Of a DNA stretch of 64,000 nt, positions 52,665 through 63,550 are shown one piece after another. Under the pieces are notes generated by a model, which had not been told where the DNA came from, searched no databases, and was given only the letters and a program-made list of their open reading frames with translations. Location of the stretch: NCBI GenBank assembly GCA_963575745.1, contig CAUYUJ010018481.1:55001-119000 (forward strand). The letters are read 5' to 3'. The stretch is from Prorocentrum cordatum (taxonomy: Eukaryota > Sar > Dinophyceae > Prorocentrales > Prorocentraceae). Numbering within the stretch: the first letter of the stretch is position 1; each line of letters starts with the position of its first letter. The position numbers were made by a program, and so were the translations under genes.

Positions 52665-52765
52665 CTCCTCCCTCCTCCTCCTCCTCCTCCTCCTCCTCCT
52701 CCTCCTCCTCATCCTCCTCCTCTCCTCCTCCTCCCTCCTCCTCCTCCTCCCTCCTCCTCCTCAAG
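52665..52765 (+). repeat. CTC triplet tract
   Basis: CCTCCTCCTC with ATCC and TCTCC interruptions. Confidence 0.92.
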
Positions 52766-53140
52766 GGGGGGGGGACGGACGAGCGGCCGTCGCGCGCGCG
52801 GCGGTCTGGCGGAGAGCCCCGAGTGATGAGCTGGAAGCTGAAGATGTCGGAGTTCTCCTCGGGTGAACTGCTGCCCAACTCCGCTCGCTGTCCTGTCCGG
52901 CCGCCTCCGTCCTGATCCTGCTCTTGCGCTCGCTTCTGCGGCCGCCCGTCCTCTTACCGCTGCTGCTGCTCGTCCTGTTCCTCCTTCCCGTCCTCCTCCC
53001 CTTCCTGTCCTCCTCCTCCTCCTCCTCCTCGATTTCAGCATCGTGAGCTCACTCCTCTTTTTCTGTGTGATATCATGGCAAGGGAACTTGTCTCATTATA
53101 GTATCCGAACAGCGATGTGATGGATAATGCCATGACGAAG
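52766..53140. other. Spacer with short CTC run
   Basis: CTCCTCCTCC at about 53010-53030. No gene. Confidence 0.45.
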
Positions 53141-53144
53141 CGAT

Positions 53145-53530
53145 GATGAGCCCTCCTCATCGTGCGATCCTCGATCCCGGATCCTCCTCCTCCACCTCTT
53201 CCTCGATCCTCTTCCTCCTCCTCCTGCTCCTCGATCATCCTCGACCCTCGATGCTCCACCTCCCCCTCGCTCATCGATCTCCCTCCTCGACCTCGATCCC
53301 TTTCGATCCTCGATCCTCGATCGTCCTCTTCCTCCTCGATCCTGCTTGGTGCTCGATCCTCTGCCTTTTTCCTCGACTGATTAATCTCCGATTCTCGATC
53401 CTCCTCCTATTCGTCGATCCTTCTCCTCATCCTCGATCATCCTCGATCCTCCTCCTCCTCCTCCTCGATCCCCGATCCTCCTTCTGCCCCTCCTCCTCCT
53501 CCTCCTTCTCCTCCTCCTCCTCCTTCCGGA
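53145..53530 (+). repeat. CTCGATCCTC / CTC mixed repeat
   Basis: CCTCGATCCTCGATCC and CCTCCTCCTC alternate over nearly 400 bp, a polypyrimidine tract seeded with CGAT. Confidence 0.88.
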
Positions 53531-53924
53531 AGATGGTGACAATGCATTGTTGATGATATGAAGGGCACGGATACCATATCAAAGGACCAGAATACTTGTA
53601 TGGATGAGGGTCCTGGGAGGGTCCCGACCAGGGTCTTGGGATTGACTCAGAATGAACGTGGGTCCCACTGTGTATTTCCCTACAGCTCGCTAAAACATAA
53701 GGCTCCCGCTCGAGGTTTCCTTGCAAGACAAGCGCCCAATAGGTATCCTTTTCGATGGGTAACGACAAATTGGAGATGTTGCCGTCGCCCCACCGGGAGA
53801 CATTCTAGATCCAATTCAGCCCTGCTAGAACTCAACATCGAAACGTTATTCAGGAATATGCAGCCTGTGTGGGAAGCAGATCGGAGGTGAGGGGGTGAGA
53901 TCGAAGTGGAACGTAGAGCCCCCC
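53531..53924. other. Unique spacer
   Basis: Short open frames on both strands; no domain recognised. Confidence 0.4.
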
Positions 53925-54110
53925 TACTCCAGATTTCTTAATAAAGGGAGGGGGGTCTCATTTCGGGGGGGGTCTCTTCCAGGCTATCTTGGAGGGCCTG
54001 GGGGGGTCTGGGGACGATGTTTTTTGGAGGGTTCTCCCACGGGGGGGGGTCGAAAACTTCTCGTCTGGGAGGGTTGAGACCCCCTCCCTTTTATTACGAA
54101 ATCTGGAGTA
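53925..54110. mobile_element. TIR element U (MITE-like, TA ends)
   Basis: 53925-53960 reads TACTCCAGATTTCTTAATAA then AGGGAGGGGGGTCTCA. 54075-54110 is its reverse complement with about four differences. The 114-bp centre is G-rich and without capacity. The element begins and ends with TA, as Stowaway-like elements do after TA duplication. No second copy in the window. Confidence 0.85.
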
Positions 54111-54194
54111 CCGAGAAACCGGTTTCGGTTTCGTGTTCGTGCGTGCCGTCCGTGCGGGCGAGGCGAAACTGCGTGGGGGGGGGCGAGAAGAAAG

Positions 54195-54383
54195 TCTCCT
54201 CCGGCTGAGGCGCGGCCGGACCAAATGTTTCCTTTCCGGGGGCCGGTGGGGCGCGGTGTCTCGCCGGTGTCCCGCTGGTGTCCCGCCTCCGGCTGAAGCG
54301 CGGCGGGACCAAATGTTTCCTTTCTGGGGGCTGGTGGGGCGCGGTGTCCCGCCGGTGTCCCGCCGGTGTCCCGTCGGTGTCCC
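54195..54383 (+). repeat. 88-bp duplication and CGGTGTCCCG repeat
   Basis: CTGAGGCGCGGCCGGACC, AAATGTTTCCTTTCCGGGGG and GGTGGGGCGCGGTGTC occur twice, each followed by several GCCGGTGTCCC units leading into the GAT array. Confidence 0.88.
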
Positions 54384-54481
<98 letters not shown>

Positions 54482-54580
54482 GATGATGATGATTATGATG
54501 ATGATGAGGATGATGGATGCTGATGATGATGTCGATGATGTTGATGATGATGATGATGGTGGTGATGATGATGGTGTCCC

Positions 54581-54629
<49 letters not shown>

Positions 54630-54746
54630 TTGACGATGTTGATGATGATGGTGATGATGATGGCCATGGTGGTGATGATGATGGTGTCCCGATGATGATG
54701 CTGTTGATGATGCTGATGTTGCTGCTGATGATGATGATGGTGTCCC

Positions 54747-54781
<35 letters not shown>

Positions 54782-54884
54782 GGATGAGGATGATGATGAT
54801 GATGATGATGATTATGATGATGATGATGTTGCTGATCCTGATGATGTTGATGATGAAATGATGAGATGATGATGATGCTGATGC

Positions 54885-54922
<38 letters not shown>

Positions 54923-54929
54923 GTGTCCC

Positions 54930-54966
<37 letters not shown>

Positions 54967-55190
54967 CTGATGCTGATGATGATGATGATGATGATGATTA
55001 TGATGGTGACGATGATGGTGTCCCGATGATGATGGTGATGATGATGTTGATGATGATGATGGTGATGAGGTGATGATGATGGTGTCCCGTTGATGATGAT
55101 GACGATGATAATGATGATGATGATTATGATGATGATGATGATGATGATGCTGTCGATGACGTTGATGACGATGATGTGGATGATTCTGAT
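54384..55190 (+). repeat. GAT/ATG triplet array with periodic GGTGTCCC
   Basis: About 800 bp of GATGAT. GGTGTCCCGATGATG marks the start of sub-blocks at about 54571, 54683, 54738, 54919, 55016 and 55080, so the array is a higher-order repeat seeded from the GGTGTCCC units at its left edge. Frames read poly-Asp/Met on plus and poly-His/Ile on minus; no gene. Confidence 0.95.
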
Positions 55191-55440
55191 AATAACGTTG
55201 ATTGTGAGATCGACTGTGATATCGATAGTGAGATCGATAGTGAGACCGAATGTGAGATCGATTGTGAGATCGATGGTGAGATCGATAGTGAGATCGATTG
55301 TGAGATCGATAGTCAGATCGATTGTGAGATCGATCGAATGAAATAGATCGAGTGAGATCGATTGCGAGTACGATCGAGTGAGATCGATCGAGCGAGACCG
55401 ATAGTGAGATCGATAGTGAGACCGATTGAGTGAGACGTTG
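55190..55440 (+). repeat. GAGATCGAT 12-mer repeat, array 2
   Basis: About twenty units of GAGATCGATAGT or GAGATCGATTGT with GAGACCGA variants. Related to 15120-15372. Confidence 0.93.
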
Positions 55441-56420
55441 GTTCCTCCCCCCACCCCCGAACCTCCTTATCACCCGAAGGGTGGTGGTATAGGTAGGTAA
55501 GGGAATGCCAGCACGACAGGCGACGCCAACACCTGCGAAACCCTCGATCTCTGATACCCGAGCCCCGACGACGAGCCAGGTCCAGCTGCAACGAAGATAA
55601 CGCACCAGCCAAAAACGGCGGTCCAAGGCACGAACCGTGAAAACCACACGGGGCATGAACGCCACCACTGGGCGAGCAAAACGTAACCGATGAGGTTGCC
55701 ACGACCGTCCTCACGTCCTGCAGGTATGAGACAGCTGGCGAACAGCATGGGGTGCATCTGAACACTTGCTCAGTGTTACGAGCATCACAGGGGTCAACAT
55801 TGATATGGCTGAAAATTGAGTGAGGTCACGTCCGGTACTCTGTTCTACATTCGCTACGTTATTCTCGGCACCCCGTGCTCGCTAGTCACCACCCTTGCCA
55901 TATGCACAATACTCGCTGCTCGCTGTCCCCTGCTCGAACCTTCCACCCGCCACCAGGTTCTCCCAGTTCGCAGCCACCGAACGAGCACTCGCTGCCACGC
56001 ACAACTGACCAGCGGCAACCAAACATCCTGTCGTTTTCGTTAACTGCTCGCTCTCCACTGCTGACCGGCCGTTGCGGTGCACAGGCGCCCTCTACAATCG
56101 GGGCGTTGACCTGAGGAACCCTAAATAAGGAACGAGGCCCCTTCTCCCTCTGAGTTACACTCCGATGTCCCATCGAAAACCTAAGGGAAGCCTAAGGCCA
56201 ATTGCAAAACAGCTAAGGAACACTGAGCCCCTCCCAAACGAAAAGGGTTCCTTCGTCAGCGCTCCGACCGTACTGCGCCTGCGGTGCCACAACGGTGCTC
56301 TTGGAACGGGGGGGGGGCGCTTCTGGCCACGGCGAGCCGCGGCCTCTGAAGGAGTGCCCGAAGACCAGGAGCCCCTCCTGCGCCCCACGGGGAAGAAAGC
56401 GCAGCGCCTCCCGGGAAATG
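55441..56420. other. Unique region, no recognised gene
   Basis: A minus-strand frame at 55470-55757 is hydrophobic (FVPWTAVFGWCVIFVAAG), but codon pattern and ends are unconvincing. Nothing else supported. Confidence 0.35.
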
Positions 56421-56424
56421 CTGC

Positions 56425-56760
56425 GGCTGCACTGCTCCCCAGAGGCCGTGGGCGACCCGAGGAGGAGGAGGAGGCGGAGGAGGAGGAGGAGGAGGGGGAG
56501 GAGGAGGAGGGAGGAGAGGGAGGAGGAGGAGGAGGAGGAGGAGGAGGAGGAGGAGGAGGAGGAGGAGGAGGGGGAGGAGGAGGAGGAGGGGGAGGACGGG
56601 GGGAGGAGGAAGGAGGACGAGGGGGGAGGAGGAGGCAGGAGGAGGAGGAGGGGGAAGGAGGAGGGAGGAGGAGGAGGAGGAGGAGGAGGAGGAGGGGGAG
56701 GAGGAGGACGAGGAGGAGAACGGGTCGCCAAAGCCCTTCGGAGAAACCCTCCAGCTGCGG
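56425..56760 (+). repeat. GAG tract framed by GGCGACCC / GGGTCGCC, complete element
   Basis: GGCTGCACTGCTCCCC then GGGCGACCCGAGG opens about 265 bp of GAG/GGGA repeats, closed by GGGTCGCCAAAGCCC and TTCGGAGAAACCCTCCA. GGCGACCC and GGGTCGCC are exact inverted complements. The left flank recurs at 27396 and the right flank at 28309. Confidence 0.92.
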
Positions 56761-57719
56761 GTGCCGTGCCGCCCCATGCGTGCCATGCCGAGCACGGGCC
56801 ACGGCATGCTGCGCCGTGCTGCTGAGCGTGCCGTGCGGCGCGTGCCGTGCTTGTTGTGCGTGGCATTCGGTGCGTTTCGCACGCGGGCCTTCTGCTCGAT
56901 CGGGTATGGTCGCACGCGATGCGAAACAGATCTGCTGTGCATGCAGTGCGGTGCGGTGCGCGTTGAGCGCACTTTGATGCATTCGACGAGAGCAGTGGCA
57001 AGTAATCACGCATGCCCTACAAGTGCAAGCGATCATGATTCCTCGCGATGTGTAAGGCATGTGTGCAGCATGACATCGCGGACAGCAAACAGTGGAAGCA
57101 TCCTTTCTGGGCGACCGTGCGGGGACCCCACGGGACAGCAGTCCTTCATGCGCTCCAGGGAGCTCGCCTTGGGCAGGTGCGAGATGCCCTGAAGAGTGGC
57201 CATGGCCAACCGAGCATGGCAGGATTCCGAGAGCGCGCCTTCCCTCGACAAGAGCACGTCTGCCTCTCGGCGCCCCGCATGCAGAACGAGAACGCACTAG
57301 GCGCCCCGACTCCCCCCTCCATCCTCCCTTCTTCCCTCATCCTCCTCCCCTGACGGGCCGCTACTCCTGGACTTCTCCCTCTACTGGACCATTTGTTGCC
57401 GAGGGGTACTCTCAGAGTGTCTCAAGGGCAGATGTGAGAAAAAACTGTACATTCGAAGGACGATTACGCCGACAGGGCGTGCCCAATCCTTTTGCCGGTT
57501 GCCGTGAGCGCTGTACCGCTGGCAATGGGGTGACTGTGTCCCTCCCGGCGACTGGTTGCAGCGAGCTCTCGGGTCTGGGTGTCCAGCCTCTGCAGTTCAG
57601 CTTCGGTCAGAGAAGGCAAACCCATGATCAGAACCGCTTGCTGACACTTCGTCCGCCTCCTGTCCGCCTACTGGACCATACAAGTAATCCGCCGACCCCT
57701 TGGGGTCTACGGCGTGTGA
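56761..57719. other. GC-rich region with GTGCCGTGC-type repeats
   Basis: GTGCCGTGCCGCC, TGCTGCGCCGTGC and GCGGTGCGGTGCGCG at 56760-56965 form a degenerate repeat. After that, open frames on both strands have no domain, including the start of a 928-codon plus frame that runs into the repeats to 59878. Confidence 0.4.
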
Positions 57720-60297
57720 GACTGCTGCCCCTCCCCAAATCTCCGGGGGGTATGCCAAATGTGCCGGCGGCCACGGCCGCCTCAGAGATGGTGCTGGCTG
57801 GCCTGCATGGCTTCGGCATGCCTCCCAGGTGCTCCTCGACGCTCCCCGACGGCGCCTGGCCGTCCAGACGTGGCCTCAGGACAGCCCTCGGAGCCTCCAG
57901 GACGCCACCCGATGACTCCCAGAGGACCACCCCCCGCGAGGGCCCCCCCCACGAGCCAGACTTGGCCCTCTCCCGGTGGACAGCTGACACTTCTGGCAAA
58001 CTCGCTGGGACGCCCTGCCCAGCGACCCGGGAGGGCCGCGGCTCGATGCACCTGCCTCTGTCGCGAAGCTCGCGGTGTTCAGGCTCTAGCTGCAACCCAA
58101 GTTCCACCAGGCCCAAGCCAACGCTGAACCTCCTCGATCCAAGCTTCACCCGGCCCATGGCCCCAGGAGCTGCAGCGTCCGACCCCGGAGCGGCCCAGGA
58201 GACGCCAGGGGGGACTGCGAGGGGCGCCCCGGACCGCCCAGGAGGGCCCCACCGCGGCACCGCACGGGCCCCACCCAGCCCCCCCAAAAAAGGCCCCCGT
58301 GCGGCCCGCAGGGCGCCGCGGACGGCCCGTGCGGGCACCCCGAGGCCCCGTGGCTGCCTGAGAACCCCCCAGGCAGGAGGGCCCCAGCAAGCCAAAGACT
58401 GCCCGTTCCCGATCGGGAACCCACATGTTCGGCAGGGCCCCACGACGGCTCGGGGCGGCCCAGGAGAGTCCCGAGACGGGCTGAAGACCGCCCACGATGC
58501 CCCCGATACGGCCCAACACGGGGCCCGCCCAGCCAAGATGGCCCTAAAAAGGGCCCGCAAGGCGCCACGGACGGCCCAGGAGGGCCCCCTGAGTTTTCGT
58601 AAGGGCTCCAAGGCAGGAGGACCCCCCCAAGCAAGCCCCAACGAGCCCAAACTGGCCCGCTCCCCGTGGAACGCAGGGGCCCTGACCGTCGACCCGAGAC
58701 GAGCCAAGAGGCCTCCACGAGGGCCCCACGACGGCTCCGGCCGGCCCCGGGACGGACGGCCCGAGAACGCCCGAGACAGACCGCCCGAGATGGCCCCGCC
58801 GCGGCCCGGGCCCCGCAGGGCCCCCCGCGAGCCTGCAAGCCGCCGCAGGCGGCCCAGCAGGGCCCCCGAGGCCCCGTGGGTGCCCCTGAGAGGGCTCCCT
58901 AGAAGGACCCCCAGGGCCCCAGCAAGCCGAAATCGGCCGATCTGCGATGGAAGAGACTCACGCGCTCGGCAAGCTGACTCAAGTGCCCCGGCCAGCGACC
59001 CGAGGCTGGCCAGGTCAGGAAGGCTTCACGACGGCTCCAGCCCGCCCCGGGCCGGCCCAAAAGACGCCCAAGACAGCCCAGGAGAGCCCCGAATCGGGCT
59101 CAAGACCGCCCAAGATGGCCCCAACACGGCCGTACACGGGCCCCACCCAACCCAAGACGGTCCCAATACGGCCAGCCAGGCGCCGCAGACAGCCCAGCAG
59201 GGCCCCCAAAGGCCCCGTAGCGGCCCCAAGAATCCCCCCAAGCAGCCCCCAAACAGCCTCCAAGAGGCCACCAAGAATCCCCCAAACGGCCCCACGAAAC
59301 CACCACGACACCCGCGGAATTGTATACGAATGGCGCGTTGTTGCTATATTAATCGGAATTTGAACTTGGCGTTGCCTTGTGCTGACTCGCGGTACCTGCC
59401 CATTGCCTTTGTGGACATTCGCACGCTCGTCCCGGGGCGGGCAGAACGGCACGGCAGAACTTCGCGGCAGACGAGCAAGGCAAACCATCCAACGCCCAAT
59501 CTTTACGTGCTCTGGACGTGCACCCCGCGAAGCGAGGGAATTATTAAATGTTTGTCCGCAGCCGTGCCGTCGAGTTCTCGGAACTGGAGATTGCGAATTC
59601 TCTTCAACCACCCCGACCCCCAAAACCCATTGAACTACCAGGCGCTCCTTGGCGCTCCTTGGGATCGCTGCGAGACGTTTCCAGAGGACTTCCCAGGTGT
59701 CCTCACAGGACCCCAAGGGGCCGTCCTACGGGCCTCTTGGGCCATCTTGGAAGCCCTGCTGGTGCCCGGCCTAAATGCCCAAAACAATGAACGACATACT
59801 TGTCGGGGTCTGACTTTCCGCATGCGTGGGACAGCCAGCAGACCCCCAAGACGTCCCAGACGCCCACAAGAGGCCTGAAAAGAGGCCTCCAAGAGTCTCC
59901 CAACATCCGCGAGGCCTCTCGTCAACGACCCCCGGCACGGTGGCGGGGTGTGCCGAAGGCCACTGGATCTGCTGCCCCCCGGCGGCTTGCCACAGCGGTG
60001 TACCCTGTTGCGGTTCTTCCAAAAGGCTCCCTGCGGGGTCTCGGCCTGACGCGCCAGCGCCCCACAAGCACCCGCAGACTTCCCAGGTCGTCGACCTTCC
60101 CGCTCTAGGCTGCCTCACAATTGCAACCAAGACGGCAAAGATGGTCTCCAAACCAGGAGCCCAAGATGGTCTCAAGATGTCTCCACGACGGCCCAAGATG
60201 CATCCAGGACGGCCGAAGATTGGCCCAAAATCGCCCGCGGCAGTCCAAGAGGCCCCCAAGAGGCCTCCGAGGGAACCTCAGGAAAGCCCGACGAGAT
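57720..60297 (+). repeat. Decamer-derived CCCAAGACGG / CCCAGGAGG region with inverted core
   Basis: GGCCCAGGAGGGCCCC and GGCCCAAGACGG units of the 6-8.6 kb type, GC-richer here. Four near-parallel ~300-bp sections share a CGATCTG/CGATCGGGAACC and GGCCCCACGACGG order. A core lies inverted at about 59765-59825 (AAATGCCCAAAACAATGAAC). Long open frames on both strands result from the repeat. Confidence 0.75.
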
Positions 60298-60462
60298 CTC
60301 ATCCCCTTCTTTCTCCCCCACACATTCCCCGAAGCGTTTCCACAACGGCTGGGGGGAATACATGATCCGATAGATTGGCCGAGCTCTGGCCACAACGTTC
60401 AGCCACACAGGCGCTTCCAAAGGCAGGGGGCGGCGGTGATTCGCCGTAGGCGTCTTCGATAG
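60298..60462 (+). repeat. Hairpin element H, second full copy
   Basis: CTCCCCCACACATTCCCCGA, TTTCCACAACGG, GGGGGGAATACATGATCCG, CACAACGTTCAGCC, GGCGGCGGTGATTCGCCG and GCGTCTTCGAT. Colinear with 8540-8716. Confidence 0.8.
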
Positions 60463-60625
60463 TACTCTCCTCTCTCCTGGTCACGGTCGTTTCGTTGGCT
60501 CAACCCGCCAGCCAGGAAAGCTGCAAAGTCCCAAGGAAATGAGACTCCGACGGTGGAGCCAGATGTACGGCCGCAAAGCCTGGCGAGGGCGAGAATCTTG
60601 CTGTGGAGTCGGATGGGCAAAGTTT
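60463..60625. other. Spacer
   Basis: No feature seen. Confidence 0.4.
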
Positions 60626-60875
60626 TGGGTGACCCACAAGGGGGTCCAGCTGAAAGGGGGTGGTGCAATAGATTTGGGGCAATTGTATTGCAAAGGTATT
60701 GCGCCAGAGGATTGTATTGCATTGTATGGCAACTACTGTATTGCGCGCGAACATCCAGCAGTATATTTGCGCCCCGGAATGTATTGCACGCCCCAGATCT
60801 ACTGCAACGCACGCATCTCTTGCACCAGATTTATTGCATCGCCCCCTTGTCGCTGGACCTCCTTTGGGGCCAGCC
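60626..60875. mobile_element. TIR element Q, complete (~250 bp)
   Basis: The left arm, 60626-60680 (CACAAGGGGGTCCAGC, GGGGGTGGTGCAATAGATTT), is matched by the reverse complement of 60821-60875 at roughly four of five positions over about 55 bp. The interior repeats TATTGC (about nine times) and contains TTTGCGCCCCGGAATG. The right half is found again at 25498-25640. No frame; a non-autonomous DNA element or foldback element. Confidence 0.82.
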
Positions 60876-61005
60876 AGAGAAGAAGAGCATACGAGAGGTG
60901 GATGAGCGTCGACGACGACAGACGGAGCACGAGGATGCGCGGACAGAGACAGAAACAAACCTCGAGACACGGGCACTCCTCGGCTCCCCACTCCATCTTC
61001 CCCCC
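60876..61005. other. Spacer
   Basis: No feature seen. Confidence 0.4.
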
Positions 61006-61112
61006 CTCCTCGGTCTTCTTCCTCCTCCTCCGCCTCCTCCTTCTCCTCCTTCTCTCCTCCTCCTCCTTTTCCTCCTTTTCCTCCTCCCCCTCCTCCTCCA
61101 CCTCTTCTTCCG
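61006..61112 (+). repeat. CTC/CTT polypyrimidine tract
   Basis: CTTCCTCCTCCTCCGCC to CCTCCACCTCTTCTTCC. Confidence 0.9.
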
Positions 61113-62555
61113 GGAGCCTCCCCGAGACGTGGGCATGTGGCCAGAAGGACGGCTGGGGGGAGAGCAGGCGAAAACGGCTCGAAAGGGGGCCAGGCCCTGC
61201 CTGAACACGAGCTTCGCAGCAGAGAGTTGGGTGCAGGCAGGCAGGGTACCGTCGGGGGCAGGGGGGACGAAAAAACACGGGTCTTACGCGAGATGCCACA
61301 GCGACTCCAAGCGGTGGCCTGCGCTGGCCGCCAGCGCGGCACGCTGTGCCGGAGACGAGGGCGACTACGCACGACCTCGCGCGGGCACCTTGCGCGCCAG
61401 TGCCGGTGAAGAAGACGGCCCCGTCTTCCCCCGTCGCTTGCGGGACAAGGAGGGGAAGGGGGGAAGCCAGGCGGCCAGAGCGCTGCGCCCTGCGCCCTGA
61501 ACTGGAAGCAGCGACCGGAGCCCTCGGCTGCGCGGGGCGCGGGCGGCGGCGGCCGGCTCCTGCTGCACGAGGAATCTCCCCAGCACCTCGCGCGGCAGGG
61601 TCGGGCACGCCACGGCCCAGGCGTGCAGTACGCAGCCCAGACAGCCTGTCCCTGGCATTGGTCTGTCCTGCGCTGGCGCAATGGACGAACTTCTCGTCCT
61701 CCCCGCTTCCAAGCCGCGGCAGGAAGACGACGAGGAGAGGGTCCAGTCCAGTCCGCTCTTGGAGATCCGAGTCCGAAAGCGCCGTTATCCTGGACTTCTG
61801 AGCTTCGCTCTCGCCACTGGTTATCTACTCTCAATCTGAATCGAGCTTGGCTCTCCCAAACCCCCTCGAGCACCGCTGCTCCACCAGGGCGATCCGCAAT
61901 TCGGGCGCGCAGCCCACGGCCATCACAAGGAGAGAGGGAGGAGGGGTCGGTCGGATGCGGCATTCCAGCAGTCTGTGTGCCGATCATTGAGAAACTCGTC
62001 CTCCCCCAGAGCCAAAGTAAGAATGGTAGGAAGAGAAGCAGAAGAAGGGAGGAACACAGAAAGAAAGGAAGGAAGGACGGAAGAAGGGAATGACGGGAAG
62101 AAGGAGGTTCCGTCGCCCTTCGGCCTCCAGCCGCCCGGAGCCTCCTGGCGCTTCTTCAGGCTCCGAGGGCCTCCCGAAGCCTCCGAGGCTCCCGAAGGTC
62201 GTTCCGGGGACTCCATGGGCATCCAAGGGGACCAGGGCTCAGGAGCAGCATGCGGTAGAAACAACGCCAGTCTACGCTAGCTTCAGCCTGCCCGCTGAAT
62301 GTCGCCGGGAAGCTTGAATGGGGCCCTCGGAAGCCCAACAGTGGCCCCAATACGTGTTACCCAGTACGGTGCGGACGCGGCCGCAAGAAACCCTCGCAAG
62401 AAACCCGGGCTGCACCGAAGGGGGGGGGCCCGGAGCACACTGAACGCAGCAGCTCTTCAACGGCCGCGGGAAGTCTCCGCGCAGCGCGCGGAGCGAAGAG
62501 ACCCAGGGTACACTGACGAAGCGCTTCTGGTCTCTTGATGCGCCCCTTCACTGTA
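61113..62555. other. GC-rich region, no recognised gene
   Basis: A 495-codon minus frame (60500-61987) crosses the CTC tract and a TIR element, so it is not a gene as it stands. A purine-rich GAAGGAAGG tract lies at 62015-62110. No domain recognised in any frame. Confidence 0.35.
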
Positions 62556-62730
62556 TACCCAGGGGCCAGGAGAAGATCGCCCAAGATGTGGTCAACCAAG
62601 GCTCCGATTGGGCATGGCCCAGGATGCCCCGAGAAGGCCCCGAGGTGGCCACCAAGAGGTCCCAACGAGACGCCTGGCAGCCGTCAGGACGGGCGGACCC
62701 GCCCGAGGATGCCTCGGCCCACCCCGACAG
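62556..62730 (+). repeat. Diverged CCAAGA decamer repeat
   Basis: GCCCAAGATGTGG, CCCGAGAAGGCCCCGAGG and CCACCAAGAGGTCCC. Confidence 0.55.
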
Positions 62731-63124
62731 GGCCTCCCAAATGTAAAACAGGGCATCTCCAACTCTGCAGACAGAGTACGACCGCGAGGAGAGGGAAGGG
62801 GTAATCCCCCGCGAGGCGCGTCCTCTGAGCCAGCTCCGTGAGCGCGCCCCGAAGTGAGAGGCAGTCTGCCCACCCGCCCCATCTCTTGTCCACCCGATCC
62901 CATCCTTGCTCTTGCAGCGAAGGGGGGGGAATGAGACGGCCCGTCCCCTCAAACAACCGTAAAGCTCGCCACGGCCCCTCGACCCCGAACAGGCCCCCAA
63001 CACGCTCCCCACAAGGCCCGGGGACCCGGGACCGACCAGGGCGCGGCCAGAAGAGAGGGCCCCGACAGGGGCCCTCCCAAGAGGCTCTCGCGGTAATGTG
63101 TTCGATACATCCCTGGCACTGGCA
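62731..63124. other. Spacer, no gene seen
   Basis: GC-rich; no motif recognised. Confidence 0.35.
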
Positions 63125-63195
63125 CCTCGAGCATGCACGGATGCCCCGCAGGACAGGTGGCGGCGGTGACTCGCCGCAGGCGGCTTCGATCTGCA
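63125..63195 (+). repeat. Hairpin element H, 3' half
   Basis: GGACAGGTGGCGGCGGTGAC, TCGCCGCAGGCGGCTTCGAT. The hairpin CGGCG-GTGACT-CGCCG and the end match 8684-8716 and 60430-60462. Confidence 0.7.
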
Positions 63196-63550
63196 GCCCT
63201 CTGGTGGTCTTCAGCCACCAGTGGGTCTTGGCGTACTAGGTGACCATTTAGTGAGGAATAGCTGGCCTCCCCCGCATCTATACGAGTCCCTTGGTCCTTC
63301 GCGTCAGGACCCAGTGTTCACTCGCAAGAACATGTCCGATGCTTCGCTCCAAAGATTTGGACGCCCGCAATGGGTACGGAAAGAGTGGGTACAATGCCCA
63401 ACAGCAAATGCTGTCCCAAACCAGCAGCGGCCGCTGTTGGGCAGGCGGCCTTCTGTCTCGAATGGACACAGGCCGCGGCGGCGTGGACAGCGAGTCCTGT
63501 TCAAAATGAACCAGATCCGCTGTTCGGCATTGCACCTATTCTTTCAGTAC
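63196..63550. other. Spacer with short inverted repeats
   Basis: No gene recognised; CCAGCAGCGGCCGCTGTTGG at about 63421 is a near-perfect palindrome. Confidence 0.4.

Noticed and set aside
57092-59878. 928-codon open frame on the plus strand
   Set aside because: Runs from unrelated GC-rich sequence into decamer repeats that are open in all frames; Pro/Arg/Ala/Gly-rich with no domain, and opposed by another long open frame.
60488-60510. Second spliced-leader relic (TCGTTTCGTTGGCTCAAC)
   Set aside because: Only the TTGGCTCAA part agrees; the CCGTAGCCA start is missing and no gene follows.
60500-61987. 495-codon minus frame
   Set aside because: Crosses a TIR element, a CTC tract and unrelated GC-rich sequence; no domain.
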